This document shows, in pieces, positions 24,318-34,200 of a stretch of DNA of 64,000 nt. Position numbers and translations under genes: made by a program. Position 1 is the first letter of the stretch. Every line of letters begins with the position of its first letter. This DNA comes from Cystobasidium ongulense (taxonomy: Eukaryota; Basidiomycota; Cystobasidiomycetes; Cystobasidiales; Cystobasidiaceae). The stretch is from assembly GCA_022835595.1 (NCBI GenBank), contig BQUP01000010.1, forward strand, positions 140,236 through 204,235, in the 5' to 3' direction. Under the pieces are notes generated by a model, which was not told the origin of the DNA, did no database searches, and saw only the letters and a program-made list of their open reading frames with translations.

Positions 24318-24894
24318 ATGACAGACGTAGGCATGCGTATCAGTGTGGCTGATGCTGATGGTCGGAAGATACTTGTCTGCGTCGGATGACGCGGGCGCTG
24401 CAGTGCGCAAGGCTGGCTACGCACGGGCCAGCGGTCGACAGCTGCAGCAAAGCTGTCGTACAGTCAAGCATGATAACAGAGCTTCAGGGACCTGGAGTAG
24501 TATTCCAGTGTGGGCATATGGAACGAAGCTGATGTATAGAGAGAGAAAGATAAGAAATGCCATGAAAGCTGGAAGTGCTTCCTAGCCTTGATCAAATAGA
24601 GAGGGAAACACCCAAGTGAATGGGCATTCATCAGCCAATTGATGATCCTTTCGATGAGACTCTATAAAGACTGTCTGATTGACAGGGCTAAAAGTGCTTG
24701 ATTAGGCAGTATCATGAATGTCACGTCTTGTGTGCCAATAACATGAGCCATACAAGACACAAAGCAACCACGGCGAAATATACAACGCGATACTACAACA
24801 CAGTGGGGGATGGTCTAGGAATGCAGGTAATAGATTCAATCCTTGTTTGGATAGCATTGTCTACTGTGCTCTTCCTTGAACCCATCACACTTGC
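24318..24894. other. Intergenic region with gluconokinase relic
   Basis: Upstream region of the F-box gene and 3' flank of the Myb/SANT-like gene. Apart from the gluconokinase-derived fragment listed separately (about 24500-24706), no gene is visible. Confidence 0.5.
24500..24706 (+). pseudogene. Decayed 3' fragment of a gluconokinase duplicate
   Basis: The sequence from about 24590 to 24706 runs in parallel with the last gluconokinase exon (22611-22737). Both contain CAAATA-AGAG/AAGAA then AAACACCCAAG, a CAATTGATGA/CTATCGATGA block, AAAGACTGTCTG, and end with AGTGCTTGATTAGGCA versus GGTGCTTGATTAGGCA. Translated in the matching frame the relic reads S-N-R-E-G-N-T-Q... and I-D-D-P-F-D-E-T against SNKEENTQ and IDELVDEA of the intact gene. 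It contains several in-frame stops and has no open frame. A weaker match to the preceding exon (LMYRERK against LIKRMESRK) extends it left to about 24500, apparently without the intervening intron. It is a host-gene relic, clearly old because similarity is only partial. Confidence 0.72.
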
Positions 24895-26115
24895 TCAAAG
24901 AGGGTGTCTTGTAACACCCGTGTGAGCTCGGCTGTAGCGGTCTACAACATTACTCGTTCCAATCTGTGCCAGATCTGTTTCCCGGTCATGCAAATGACGG
25001 ATCACAACCTGGCAGGCAATATCATCTTTATTTCCTTTGGCCAAAGTGGCAACGCATCTTGCAATTTCACTGAGAATGTTCAAAGCTTCGTACCACTGAT
25101 CAAAAGACAGCTTGCCCGCTTCTTGCAGCCTTGATAAACATCGTATTGCTTCTTGTTGTTCTTGCCATTCGGCGGTGATGATATAATGGACATGGACGTG
25201 CGACCGATCCTCCCAATCAAAACTACTCCTGGAAGCGACAATGCTGTTCCCAGACACCGCACTAGTAAATCGAGGCCGCTTCGTACTTCTTGCTCCTTGT
25301 ACGTGGTGGGATCTCTTGTTAGTGTGCCTAGAAAGTGTCGGACTTCCAATAGTCGGGGCGGATTGTTCGGCGTCCTGTTCACTATTTGCTTCTTCGTCAG
25401 CTTCCAAGAAAGGTGCATCTCGATGCTCGTGATCTTCGTGTTCTTCCACCGTTGCGTTGGCGGGAAGCGCGCCAAAGACTTTGTTGCCTGATCTATCTAG
25501 GTCGCTCATTAGGGTGTATAGCGGCCAGCCTCTCTGCCGGAATCGAAGCAAGATATTCCCGAGCTCGCCCGATAAGCTGCTCGCGTACTTGAAGAAGGTG
25601 CTATCTGAAATACTTTTGAATCCGTCTTCCAGTGTATAGGCGTTCTCCCAGCCAGGTTTATTACGGGCGGTCCTGATTGTATGATAGATAATCGACAGCT
25701 ATTGAAGTTCCATCACTTAGCTCAAGTCTACGCGATTGCTCAGCAGACAATGGATTGCACTCACAGTCTGATAATGGCTCTTGCATCCTTTGTGTGTCAG
25801 CAGCTCTGTATCACTGCGCTTCAGCTTCTTCTGGCAATGATCAGCCGCATCATGCCACGCCGCGGTCTTGAAGCCAGATGACGGTGTTCGCAGATACGCG
25901 TGAATGCCCTTCAAGTACTCAAGGAGCACTATATTGTCTGCTTCTGTCCACATGAACCGTTTCTTGCCAGCAGTCTTCTTCTGCGTGGTCCAACTGGCTT
26001 GCATGACCTTTGACGTCGAATGGCGACGAGGAATGCGGCGAGTACTCTGATCTTTCACGTCCGCTGGAGTGTCGTTGCTGCGGAGGGTATCGATAGTACT
26101 GGCGTGAAAGACCAT
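24895..26115 (-). CDS. Myb/SANT-like DNA-binding domain protein
   Basis: Two exons: 26115-25765 and 25698-24895, 384 aa. The N-terminal half has a Myb/SANT-like (Myb_DNA-bind_3-type) domain: FMWTEADNIVLLEYLKGIH, FKTAAWHDAADHCQKKL, KGCKSHYQTLSIIYHTIR across the splice, then a GWENAYTLEDGFKSISDSTF segment and RFRQRGWPLYTLMSDL, the usual tail of this domain. The C-terminal half is acidic then basic (EEHEDHEHRD; KRSHHVQGARSTKRPRF, a possible nuclear signal) and ends in a predicted helical stretch of about 100 residues. In fungi this domain occurs in many lineage-specific proteins and next to PIF/Harbinger-type transposons, so it may be a domesticated transposon-associated protein. I see no transposase or terminal repeats nearby. 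The target is unknown. Confidence 0.78.
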
Positions 26116-26587
26116 GCTGTTGTGGACATTTGTGGGAAGGGATGCAAGCTTCACATCAGTGCACCACCTCCATACTGAGCAAGCCACCTTGAGTTGCTGT
26201 TGTTTCTGTTGTTAGGAATTTGCTCTTCTCCCGCACGCTGTAACGTGACTTTTGCAGTATTTCTGCTGGACAGCCAGTACTGGGCCTCAGTGTGTACTGG
26301 ACGATGTTAGATCACGTGTTTTGCAACAGATCTTCCTGAGGTCAGTCGGCTTGCCTGGAGACTGCGACCAAGACGAATCCCAAGTTGTGCATCTCATCAG
26401 CTGAGATCGTTGCTTGTTGCTTCTGTAGCAACCCTTTACCCTCGTCTTCTGCGACAAGTTATTTCAGCTGGCTTGAAATCAGGTTGATCGAGTGTCTACC
26501 GGCTGGACGATTTCCACTTTGACTGCTGCTTTCAACCATGCACGACTCTCTGCCACACCAATCACTCATCCACACTTCTCAATCACG
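26116..26587. promoter_or_regulatory. Divergent promoter region, Myb/SANT-like and LRR genes
   Basis: 472 bp between two divergent start codons. It holds both promoters by position; no clear TATA box and no other element recognised. Confidence 0.4.
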
Positions 26588-28663
26588 ATGAGCATCAGCA
26601 AGGCCATGGATCCCTTCTCGGGGCGCTACTCGATGTCTGCAGAAGACCGCATGCCGTCGTGGGAGAAAGGCTCAAAGCTGCCTCACTGGGACTCGTCGGA
26701 CTTGTCTGGCATCAGCAGCAGCAGCAGCAGTGAAGAAGACAACAGCAGCTTCGACTCGTCGTTCAACAACGGCGATGCTAGCTATGTATCAGACAGCGAC
26801 GACGACGCGCCAGCTCAGACGGCTAGTCCAAACGCCAATCCCGAACTTATCAAAGAGACAGAGACGACTCCAAGAGCAGGCAAGAGGCATCTACACAAAC
26901 CTTCAACAGGCAGTACAGGCACTGATAAAGGAAAGGGAAAAGCAAAGAATCAGGATGAAGACTTGTCCCGGCAATCCATCTCGCCGCCATCGCAGGGCAG
27001 TACCGGCCATGGAAGACCAGCACCATCGTCAGGCAGGACACGCCCTCGCAGGCCAAGATCCAATTCAAACGCATCAAACAATGTAGCTTCACCTCCGTTC
27101 TTAGCCTCGCTCTCCCCTCCGTCATCCACCGCGTCCGCTGATAACGCACACCGTATCACCTCGAAGCGAGCACCTGGACCCGCAGCTCAAGCGATGGCAG
27201 ACTTCATGTCTACGTCCAACAAGTCTTCCTCATCTCAGTCCTCCCAAGTTAATTCATCATTTCAAGGCCTCATGCCAGCATCAGCTCTTGCACCCTCGTC
27301 ATCCAAGCTCGGCGCGAGGCCCCTCTCCCGTCCCCTACACCTTATGAATAGCAATCGACAATTAGGAAGAGCTACTTCAGCACCTAACAATCTTTTCGCT
27401 GAATCCCTTCCTACAAATAATCTCTTCTCGCCCGGTGGTAGCAGACTGGCGCCTACCGAGGAGGAGTGCGAGCTCTCCTCGCCGTCTCCTGAGGCAGATA
27501 TGCAGACCATCATGAACAGAGCGTATGAAGCGAGGTCTGGCTCTATTGACTTGTCGTGAGTTCCTTACGACAATTATATAAACTAATCAAAGGACGGAAT
27601 CTGAGACCTCCTGCTTCTATCTTTCAACAACAGACGCAAGAATCTAGTCCGTCTGCCAGCGAATGTTTCCGACCTCTCCCATTTCGTAGCATGGGACCCA
27701 CGTACCCGATCTTCTCACCCTACACCTATCTTCCTCAATCTCGACAGCAACTTTCTCAACGCAGCAGGTCTCCCATCTTCCCTTTTCAGCATTACGAATC
27801 TAGAAATTCTCAGTCTGAGAGCTAATCAGATTGAAAGCCTACCTCAATCGATTGGTAATCTAACGGGCCTTAAACAGTTATTGTTGTTTAATAACAAACT
27901 TACATACCTGCCGGCGGAGATACTAGGTCTCAAATTGGAGAAATTGGTACTGGGAAGCAATCGATTCCCTGCTTATGAAAAACCTAAAGCCGAAACCAAG
28001 GAGACTGGAGAAGTTGCAACAGATGCCAAGGAGGAGACAGTCGTCAAGAGAGTGTGCGAACCACGAAAGAAGCAGTTCACAGTACCGTCATTACTCGAAT
28101 TGTGCACCCGACGACTGCTGGAGCCCATCGACGGATCACGTGAATCAGGAAGTCCAGCAACAATCAAATCCAAGTTGTTCACTCCTGGAATGGCAACCTC
28201 GTCAACTGGAAACATTAGACGTCACTTTCATACCTTCAAGGATAGGATCATCTCGCCTGACTCGGATGAGCCTGTTCCTGCTCATCTCCTCAAACCTTTT
28301 TTATCTCTCTTGCACCCTCTACCTCACCATCTACGCCACCTTCTCTCACCTGGTCAATCACCTTCCATATCATCACCGAATAACCACCTATTGGGTACAG
28401 GTACACCCTCTTCCACTTCTTCGGCGAGGCTACCGGGTACACCATCTAAACCTCTCTCTACTACAACTCCCTTCGAGGCTATAAAAGACCTACCTCAATG
28501 TTCAGTATGCAAGACTTCATGTTCTGAATTCGCTGAAACTAGAATCGAGTGGAGGAGTGAAATAGCTGGTGTTCAGATGGGAAAAGCGGATGATGAAAGA
28601 TGCTGGATACCTGTTCTCTGGAAAGGGTGCAGCTCCAATTGTTTAGATTTCTTGGATGAATAG
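26588..28663 (+). CDS. Leucine-rich repeat protein with C-terminal Cys cluster
   Basis: Two exons, 26588-27555 and 27634-28663, 665 aa. The first 320 residues are a Ser/Pro/Asp-rich, disordered region with a poly-Ser run (encoded by repeated AGC). A short leucine-rich repeat block follows (about 325-425): RKNLVRLPANVSDLS, LFSITNLEILSLRANQ, LPQSIGNLTGLKQLLLFNN and LTYLPAEILGLKLEKLVLG, typical 22-24-residue LRRs. The C-terminal part has a basic segment, FTVPSLLELCTRRLLEP, a proline-rich loop and a final CSVCKTSC ... GCSSNC arrangement of cysteines that could bind zinc. The LRR-plus-cysteine architecture is seen in uncharacterised fungal proteins; I cannot assign a function. Start: first ATG after a divergent promoter. 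Confidence 0.83.
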
Positions 28664-29241
28664 TTGAAATAGTTACTTTCCTTTTCTTTCTCCGGTTATA
28701 GTTGCATTTCAGTACATGTTGACTCCAAGGTACCATTTCCTGCCTTGTTCAAAGGCTATCGATCCTCGGGTGCCAAACAGGATATGTATCGGTATCGTTG
28801 TAAAAACGTAGTTCTTGTTCTTTTTCGCACTTCTTCTCTCAATCTGCACATAGTGCTTTAGCAATGCCATCGTCATATCTTTCAGTCATCTGTCGGCTTT
28901 TGCCTTTCCTCTTGCCTCAACTTTGCTTGGAGGCAGGCTTGCGGCGCCCCGCGGCCTCGCTAGTAGTAGTGTCAGCTACCCCGCATTTGACAGGACGCGG
29001 ACGCCACCCACTTGATTTCCGGACAATGCCGGTGTTTTGGCACACAGTTTGCTTTCCTGCCAACTTGTAAGACATCATTATTACAAGTATTGGATTCAAG
29101 GTGTCAATAAGGGTAAGCGGGCCACGTCTTATGGCGGACTGTGCTGTCAGGACTTACTTGCGATCCGCAGAACAAGCCGGCCTAACACTGCAATAAGCCG
29201 ATCGAGGCAGGAAGGAACAAGCTTCATCTCTAATATCTATC
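28664..29241. other. Intergenic region
   Basis: 578 bp between the LRR gene and the small membrane-protein gene. No supported gene or repeat seen; the right part is presumably the promoter and 5' UTR of the small gene. Confidence 0.45.
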
Positions 29242-29687
29242 ATGGCAGCTTCTGCTACTCTGCCACCCACTGGAGGCCGGGCACTTCCGTCTCGCTCCAA
29301 GAAGCCGTTGCTCGCTGCGTGAGCTTGTCATCTCTACAGGCACAATCATTGGAATCGCCACCAAGTTACTCCAGCCAAATCGGCGCGGCTCTCTTACAGA
29401 TCTAGGCTGACTTGACTTGTTCCTTTCGTTATTTTCCATTGCCTTTTTTTTCTTTCAGAGCACTCGCTATACCAGCTATCTACATTGCATTCGCTGCGAA
29501 CAAGAGAAGACAGGGTGTGCTTGAAGGAAAGAAAGCTGACAAGACTAGAGATGCAAGCAAAGCATACTTGGAAAGTGACAAGACTTTCGAGGGACATCCT
29601 CCCGTCGAGAGGTCAGGCGGTGGTGAGTCCTTCCACATGTCTACACCCCTATCAGTTCCTGAATCAACCTTTTGATAGGCATTTGAG
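29242..29687 (+). CDS. Small single-pass membrane protein
   Basis: Three exons: 29242-29318, 29459-29622 and 29680-29687, giving 82 aa. The protein starts MAASATLPPTGGRALPSRSK, has one hydrophobic segment (LLAAALAIPAIYIAFAA), then a basic-acidic soluble tail with KRRQGVLEGKKADKTRDAS and ERSGGGI. The last exon carries only two whole codons and the stop. If the final intron is not removed, the frame continues to a stop at 29675 and the tail becomes GGESFHMSTP... instead. Composition and topology resemble small mitochondrial or ER membrane proteins, but I do not recognise the family. The exon 1/2 junction restores a clean frame, which is the main support for the gene. Confidence 0.62.
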
Positions 29688-30065
29688 CTCTACGATGCAA
29701 TTGGCTGAACGCAAAGAATTTCTGTAGCAATTAACTTTGGGAAGGGAAAGCGAATTGTCGTGGCTGATCAGAGTAAACCAGTTTGTGCAACAAGCCTCTC
29801 TCACAGCTGTCCGACAAACGAATGTGTGTCACGTAAAAAACGACCATACGAATGTGACCTAGATCGATGGCGGAGTCATGCAATTCGAGCGTTATATCGC
29901 AAAGCTCGTTAATCAATACTGGCTAATAGACTGTACAGCAAATCCGATTATCAAAACATGGTGCAGCAGGAGAAAATGTAGATCGCAAAGTAGGACCGAC
30001 CATCGGTGAAGGCAGGGTAACGGTACCTCTGGAGCTAAAGAAGTGGGAAGGTGCGAAGTCGTGAT
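29688..30065. other. Intergenic region
   Basis: 378 bp between the small membrane-protein gene and the convergent hypothetical gene. Nothing recognised. Confidence 0.4.
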
Positions 30066-30581
30066 TCATACTGCAATAGGTCGGCCAAATAATGGCCTCG
30101 GAGGATATACAACAAGCGTTCTCCTGGTCTGCTGTCTGAGCTGCTGGAAAGCCTGGTCACCACGAGGCCAGTTGTACTCAGGCTGATATCGATGGGCCGC
30201 ACCGGTGGACCAACTGCCCGTGCGCCGGCCGGATTGGCCTAGAATTGCCAGTCTGTGTGCTGAGCCTGGTTGCGGTGCTTGAAACACTCTCACGCGACCG
30301 CTTCCACCATAATAAAATTCTAACGCGTCATGTAGCTCCAAATAATTGAAGCCCAAGCAATTGTCAATTGCTCTCGTCGAATAGTACCAAGGACTGGCGG
30401 CAGCTGCCTGCAAGGTAGGGGTACGGTCTGCGTACTTAACCCACAGGAGACCGGTCTGCGTTTCCACAGCTGTCCCGAAATCCACCCTGCTGGCCACCGC
30501 AAAGCTGATCCTATCCCCTTCGAAGCAAGTGCTGAACTGACTCTGATCATACAATGCATCTGATAGCGGTGATATCGGCAT
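30066..30581 (-). CDS. Hypothetical protein, 171 aa
   Basis: An uninterrupted frame starting at the only in-frame ATG (30581). The composition is protein-like and even: MPISPLSDALYDQSQFST, FEGDRISFAVASRVDFGT, NNCLGF-like NCLGFNYLELHDALEFYYGG, and a basic, proline-containing tail ending VVYPPRPLFGRPIAV. The first two thirds look like a small beta-rich domain. The tail has QQLRQQTRRT. No family is recognised, no signal peptide or membrane segment is present, and no splice-supported upstream exon was found. It could be a real orphan gene or a chance frame; length and amino-acid balance favour a real gene only moderately. Confidence 0.45.
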   Translation of the reverse strand: MPISPLSDALYDQSQFSTCFEGDRISFAVASRVDFGTAVETQTGLLWVKYADRTPTLQAAAASPWYYSTRAIDNCLGFNYLELHDALEFYYGGSGRVRVFQAPQPGSAHRLAILGQSGRRTGSWSTGAAHRYQPEYNWPRGDQAFQQLRQQTRRTLVVYPPRPLFGRPIAV

Positions 30582-31237
30582 TATAAGGTGACGTTGCGCA
30601 GCGCGAGTAAGAGGCAAAGAGGTAGTTGTTGGGGAAAAGGTAAGTCTGTTCAATTGACTCCAGCGTAAAGACTACAGCGCCTGAAGATGGACCAGCATCG
30701 CCCTACATCGGACGCCTGGACAGCCTCCTCAGACGCTGGTCTGATTACCTCTACGGTGCTTTGCCAGCCTGGAGTTGGGAATGACACTACGCGCACACTC
30801 GGCAAGCGGCTTCAAGTGGTTTGATGCTCGTCCCGAAGTGACTGAGAACCCGAAGCTTGTTCGGTGTCAAGTCCGATGTAGTCAGCCAAACTTTTGTATG
30901 TATATAAACAGCCATATTCACAGGTATGTATTAGCTTGGCGTCTCATATCCTGCTATCCGGCGGTGATTGTGAAATTTGCAATCTTAGCTGGACGTATAA
31001 CATCAAAAAGAAATATACACGTTCAAGAATGATAAATAGCTACATGTGGCACTACCAATCCCTAGGATTCCGTACTGGCAGACTAATGTAGACAACAGCA
31101 CCCACGAGACACTGTACCGGAATGTAATCACTAGAGTCGACTGCCTACTGATTCTGACTTGCCGTATCCACGCGCCAATACTATCTCTCCAGAACGACGT
31201 TCGTTGATATGGGGAAAAGAGGAGTCTGCAATCTACA
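30582..31237. other. Intergenic region with isolated TATA-like element
   Basis: 656 bp upstream of the hypothetical gene and downstream of Dicer. A plus-strand TATATAAA at about 30899-30906 has no supported gene downstream of it. Open frames here begin at non-ATG codons or are short. Confidence 0.4.
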
Positions 31238-34200
31238 TTACGCACACCTCACAATGAGCTCTCCATCGTCGTCATCTTCATCATCGCTGAAATCGATCAA
31301 GAGCGCTGCCTTCGCCTTTGGTCCCGCGTCCGTTTGGACAGGTGGAAGTGTGGCGTTGACCATCGGAGAACACTCAATCAGGCCAGGCTTTCGTGCGTAA
31401 TCAAGGTCTATCAAATTTTCAGTAGCGTCCAGCAGGGAAAGCATGTCTGGTTTTGAAAGTTGCGACGCATGCAGCTTGAAGTGCATGTTTTCCAGGTCCG
31501 GACTTAGTCCGGTGCGGCGGTCGTCAAGTCGGGCTCCAGGGGACTCCTCTGTAACCTCAACACTGCTCTCGGTCGCACTGGTCGAATCGTCCTCGTATAC
31601 TCCTTCCTTACCTTCTGCTGTTTGCGCCTCCGGGTTGTAGCCATAGCTGTCCAACATTATTCGCTCGAGTCTTGCCTCCAACGCCTCACTATCCCTTTCT
31701 ACAGCTTCTTCCTGATCATCAGCAATATCCTGTGATGTTGCTGACTTTACATTAGCGGTCTTCAGTTGAGGCAGATCAAGGAATGGATCTAAGCTTCGAT
31801 CCAAATCGTCAGGCTTCTTGAGCATGCCTAATGCTTTAAGCTGCGCATCAAATTCCTTCTTCCATTCTCGAACGGGTGCGAGATGTTCTTTAAGCTCATC
31901 TCTGCAAGTGCAGACGCTATCGATATAGGTATCGCCTCCTGCTCGAAGCTTTTCCAGACCGAGTTTACTTGCAAGCTGTTTCGCCGAAGCAGACGAATGG
32001 TGAGAAACCCGCGAGAGCTGCTGGTCATGCCAGGTAATCGTGATTACAGCGGGAAAGTGCACGTCGGGCCGAGGGGAGGATCTGCAGCGCAGAGAATGGT
32101 AGTGTCAACGAAATCCAATGATTGCCTTTTGAGGCATCAGAAGAGACTGAAGAGACGTACTTTATTTCCAGATGGGTGCAGCTTCTCTGTTGGAGATACA
32201 GGCGGAGCCGCGATGTCGGATCTCTGGGAGCCGACTCCTTGTGCGGAAGAAGCTTGAACATGTCCTCGAAGACACGATCTAGTACCTCAAAGACTGGCTC
32301 GATCTTCCAACCGCAATCAACGAAAATACTGCCAATGATACCTTCCAACGCATCTGCAGCTGGTTTGGGTGGGTCAAACAGCCAGACTTCCTCAACAAAA
32401 TTACTGTGGATGAGCTGCTCTGCTTCCGCTAGAGCTCGTTTGAAATGTTCGCCGAGCAATGGTGTAGCATGCATGATGTACTTGTGCAACTTCAGGAATT
32501 TGAGTGCTAAGTAACCGAGTGCCGAGTTGCTGACGAGGGTTGCGCGAAGTCGAGTGAGGTGAGAGGGTGTAGCTGTGGGAAATCTTCGACTAAGGCGGTC
32601 GATGACAAAGTTATCGAGAACGGCTGTGGGTGACAATATTCAGCAGATTACGTGTTGTCCAAAGAGAGGGAGAAGTCTCACCATCTCCTAGGAATTCTTC
32701 GCGCTCCTGACAGTGTGTGGAACCACCAACAAAACTTCGATGTGTTAAAGCTTGCATCAACAACTGACCATGCTTGAATTGATAGCCCAACATCTTCTCG
32801 AGCTGTACCAAGTTTGGTCCAACGGGAGCTTCGAGTACGTCTTTGGTAAGAGCGTAACGCTCGTGCCACGGATCAGGCCCTCCAAAGCAGAGACCGAGAG
32901 CACTTCCTGTCTCCAGAACAGCTTCGAAACCTCCAGAGAGATAAGCAGCACCCAAGAGTGCTTCCGTACAATCCGAAAGAGCACGGCGAGGAATGCTCTT
33001 CTTGATAGTGAGGCCATCGGAAGAGAGTGTTCCGTTCTCGAGGGTGGGAGCGACCCAGGTGCGCATTCGGAAGAAATCGGTAAAAAGATGTTGATGAAGG
33101 TTGAGCTTGAGAGCTCTCAGTCGGAGGTGCTGATTGTCGATCGAATTCATCCTTCTTGCAGATAGACCGCCTTCATCTTTGGACTGGTAACGATTATACA
33201 CCAACACAGTTACACAAAGCTTGAGAGCAGAATCGCCAATGGTTTCGAGAGTCTGGTAATCCTTGCCGGTGCAACATAGAGGTAGAGTCAGTGCTCTGAA
33301 GGTGTGTCAGCTAAACTCATAAGCGGGTAGGTGATCTACATACTGTCTAACCAGAGGGAACTGTAGGGTGGGAAGACGAAGTTCTTGCATAGCTCGCTGT
33401 ACACGTGCCTGGTCATGGATAGCCCTCATAAGGGATGGCATCCAGCTCCAGGCGTTCCAAACACCGATTCCAATGTTCGAGATTTTGCATAGAGACCATG
33501 GGAGTACGAAGGCGTTCGTTACATCTGTCTTCGTAGCTGTTGTCTCGCCAGCAGACAGAGGCTGTAGATCTACGATGTCGTTTTCCGGGTCAAGCATGTC
33601 CATAGCGTCTTCATCGACTTCATGCTGCTTTGTTTGATACTTCCTCCACTTCCAGTCTGGAATCTCCCACGGAGCGAGCGGGATGTCAGCATCTGCATCG
33701 ATCTCGTCGTCCTGCTGGGCATTTACGTCGGGTTCTCCTGCTCGACTCGCAAGTGGGGCAGTTGCGGCCTTGTAGCCGTCATTCTTTGCTTTAATTGGAT
33801 TCAAGTTGTTCCTGACCTTGAACCAAGGCTTTAGGTGTAGCATTTCCTCCTTGCGATCCAGTCCAGTAAGGTCGATGTTCTCGTAATCGAGGAGAGCAAT
33901 AAGAGCATCGCCAAAAGTATTCGTACGTTCGAAAATACGGCCACGTTTTGTGAGGCCAGTGATGCGGGGCATATTGTCCGAATTGAGATCTTTGCGGATC
34001 TCGTGAACAGTGAAGATGTGTTTTCGCATAAACTGCCAAGGCGCGATGACCAAATTACCTGGAGAAAGTTGTTCTAGATTTGAGACAGGGCTGTATGGAT
34101 TATTTACAGCCCACCAATCGATGTCCCAATGACCTCTGCTTGCTTCCCTGAGCGGGGCGAACATGTAGAGTAGGGGACCAGTGATGAGCTTTCGATTGAT

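Noticed and set aside
30775-31032. Plus-strand frame of 85 codons near a TATATAAA element
   Set aside because: The TATA-like string lies inside the frame, not upstream of it; no domain and no splice-supported continuation.
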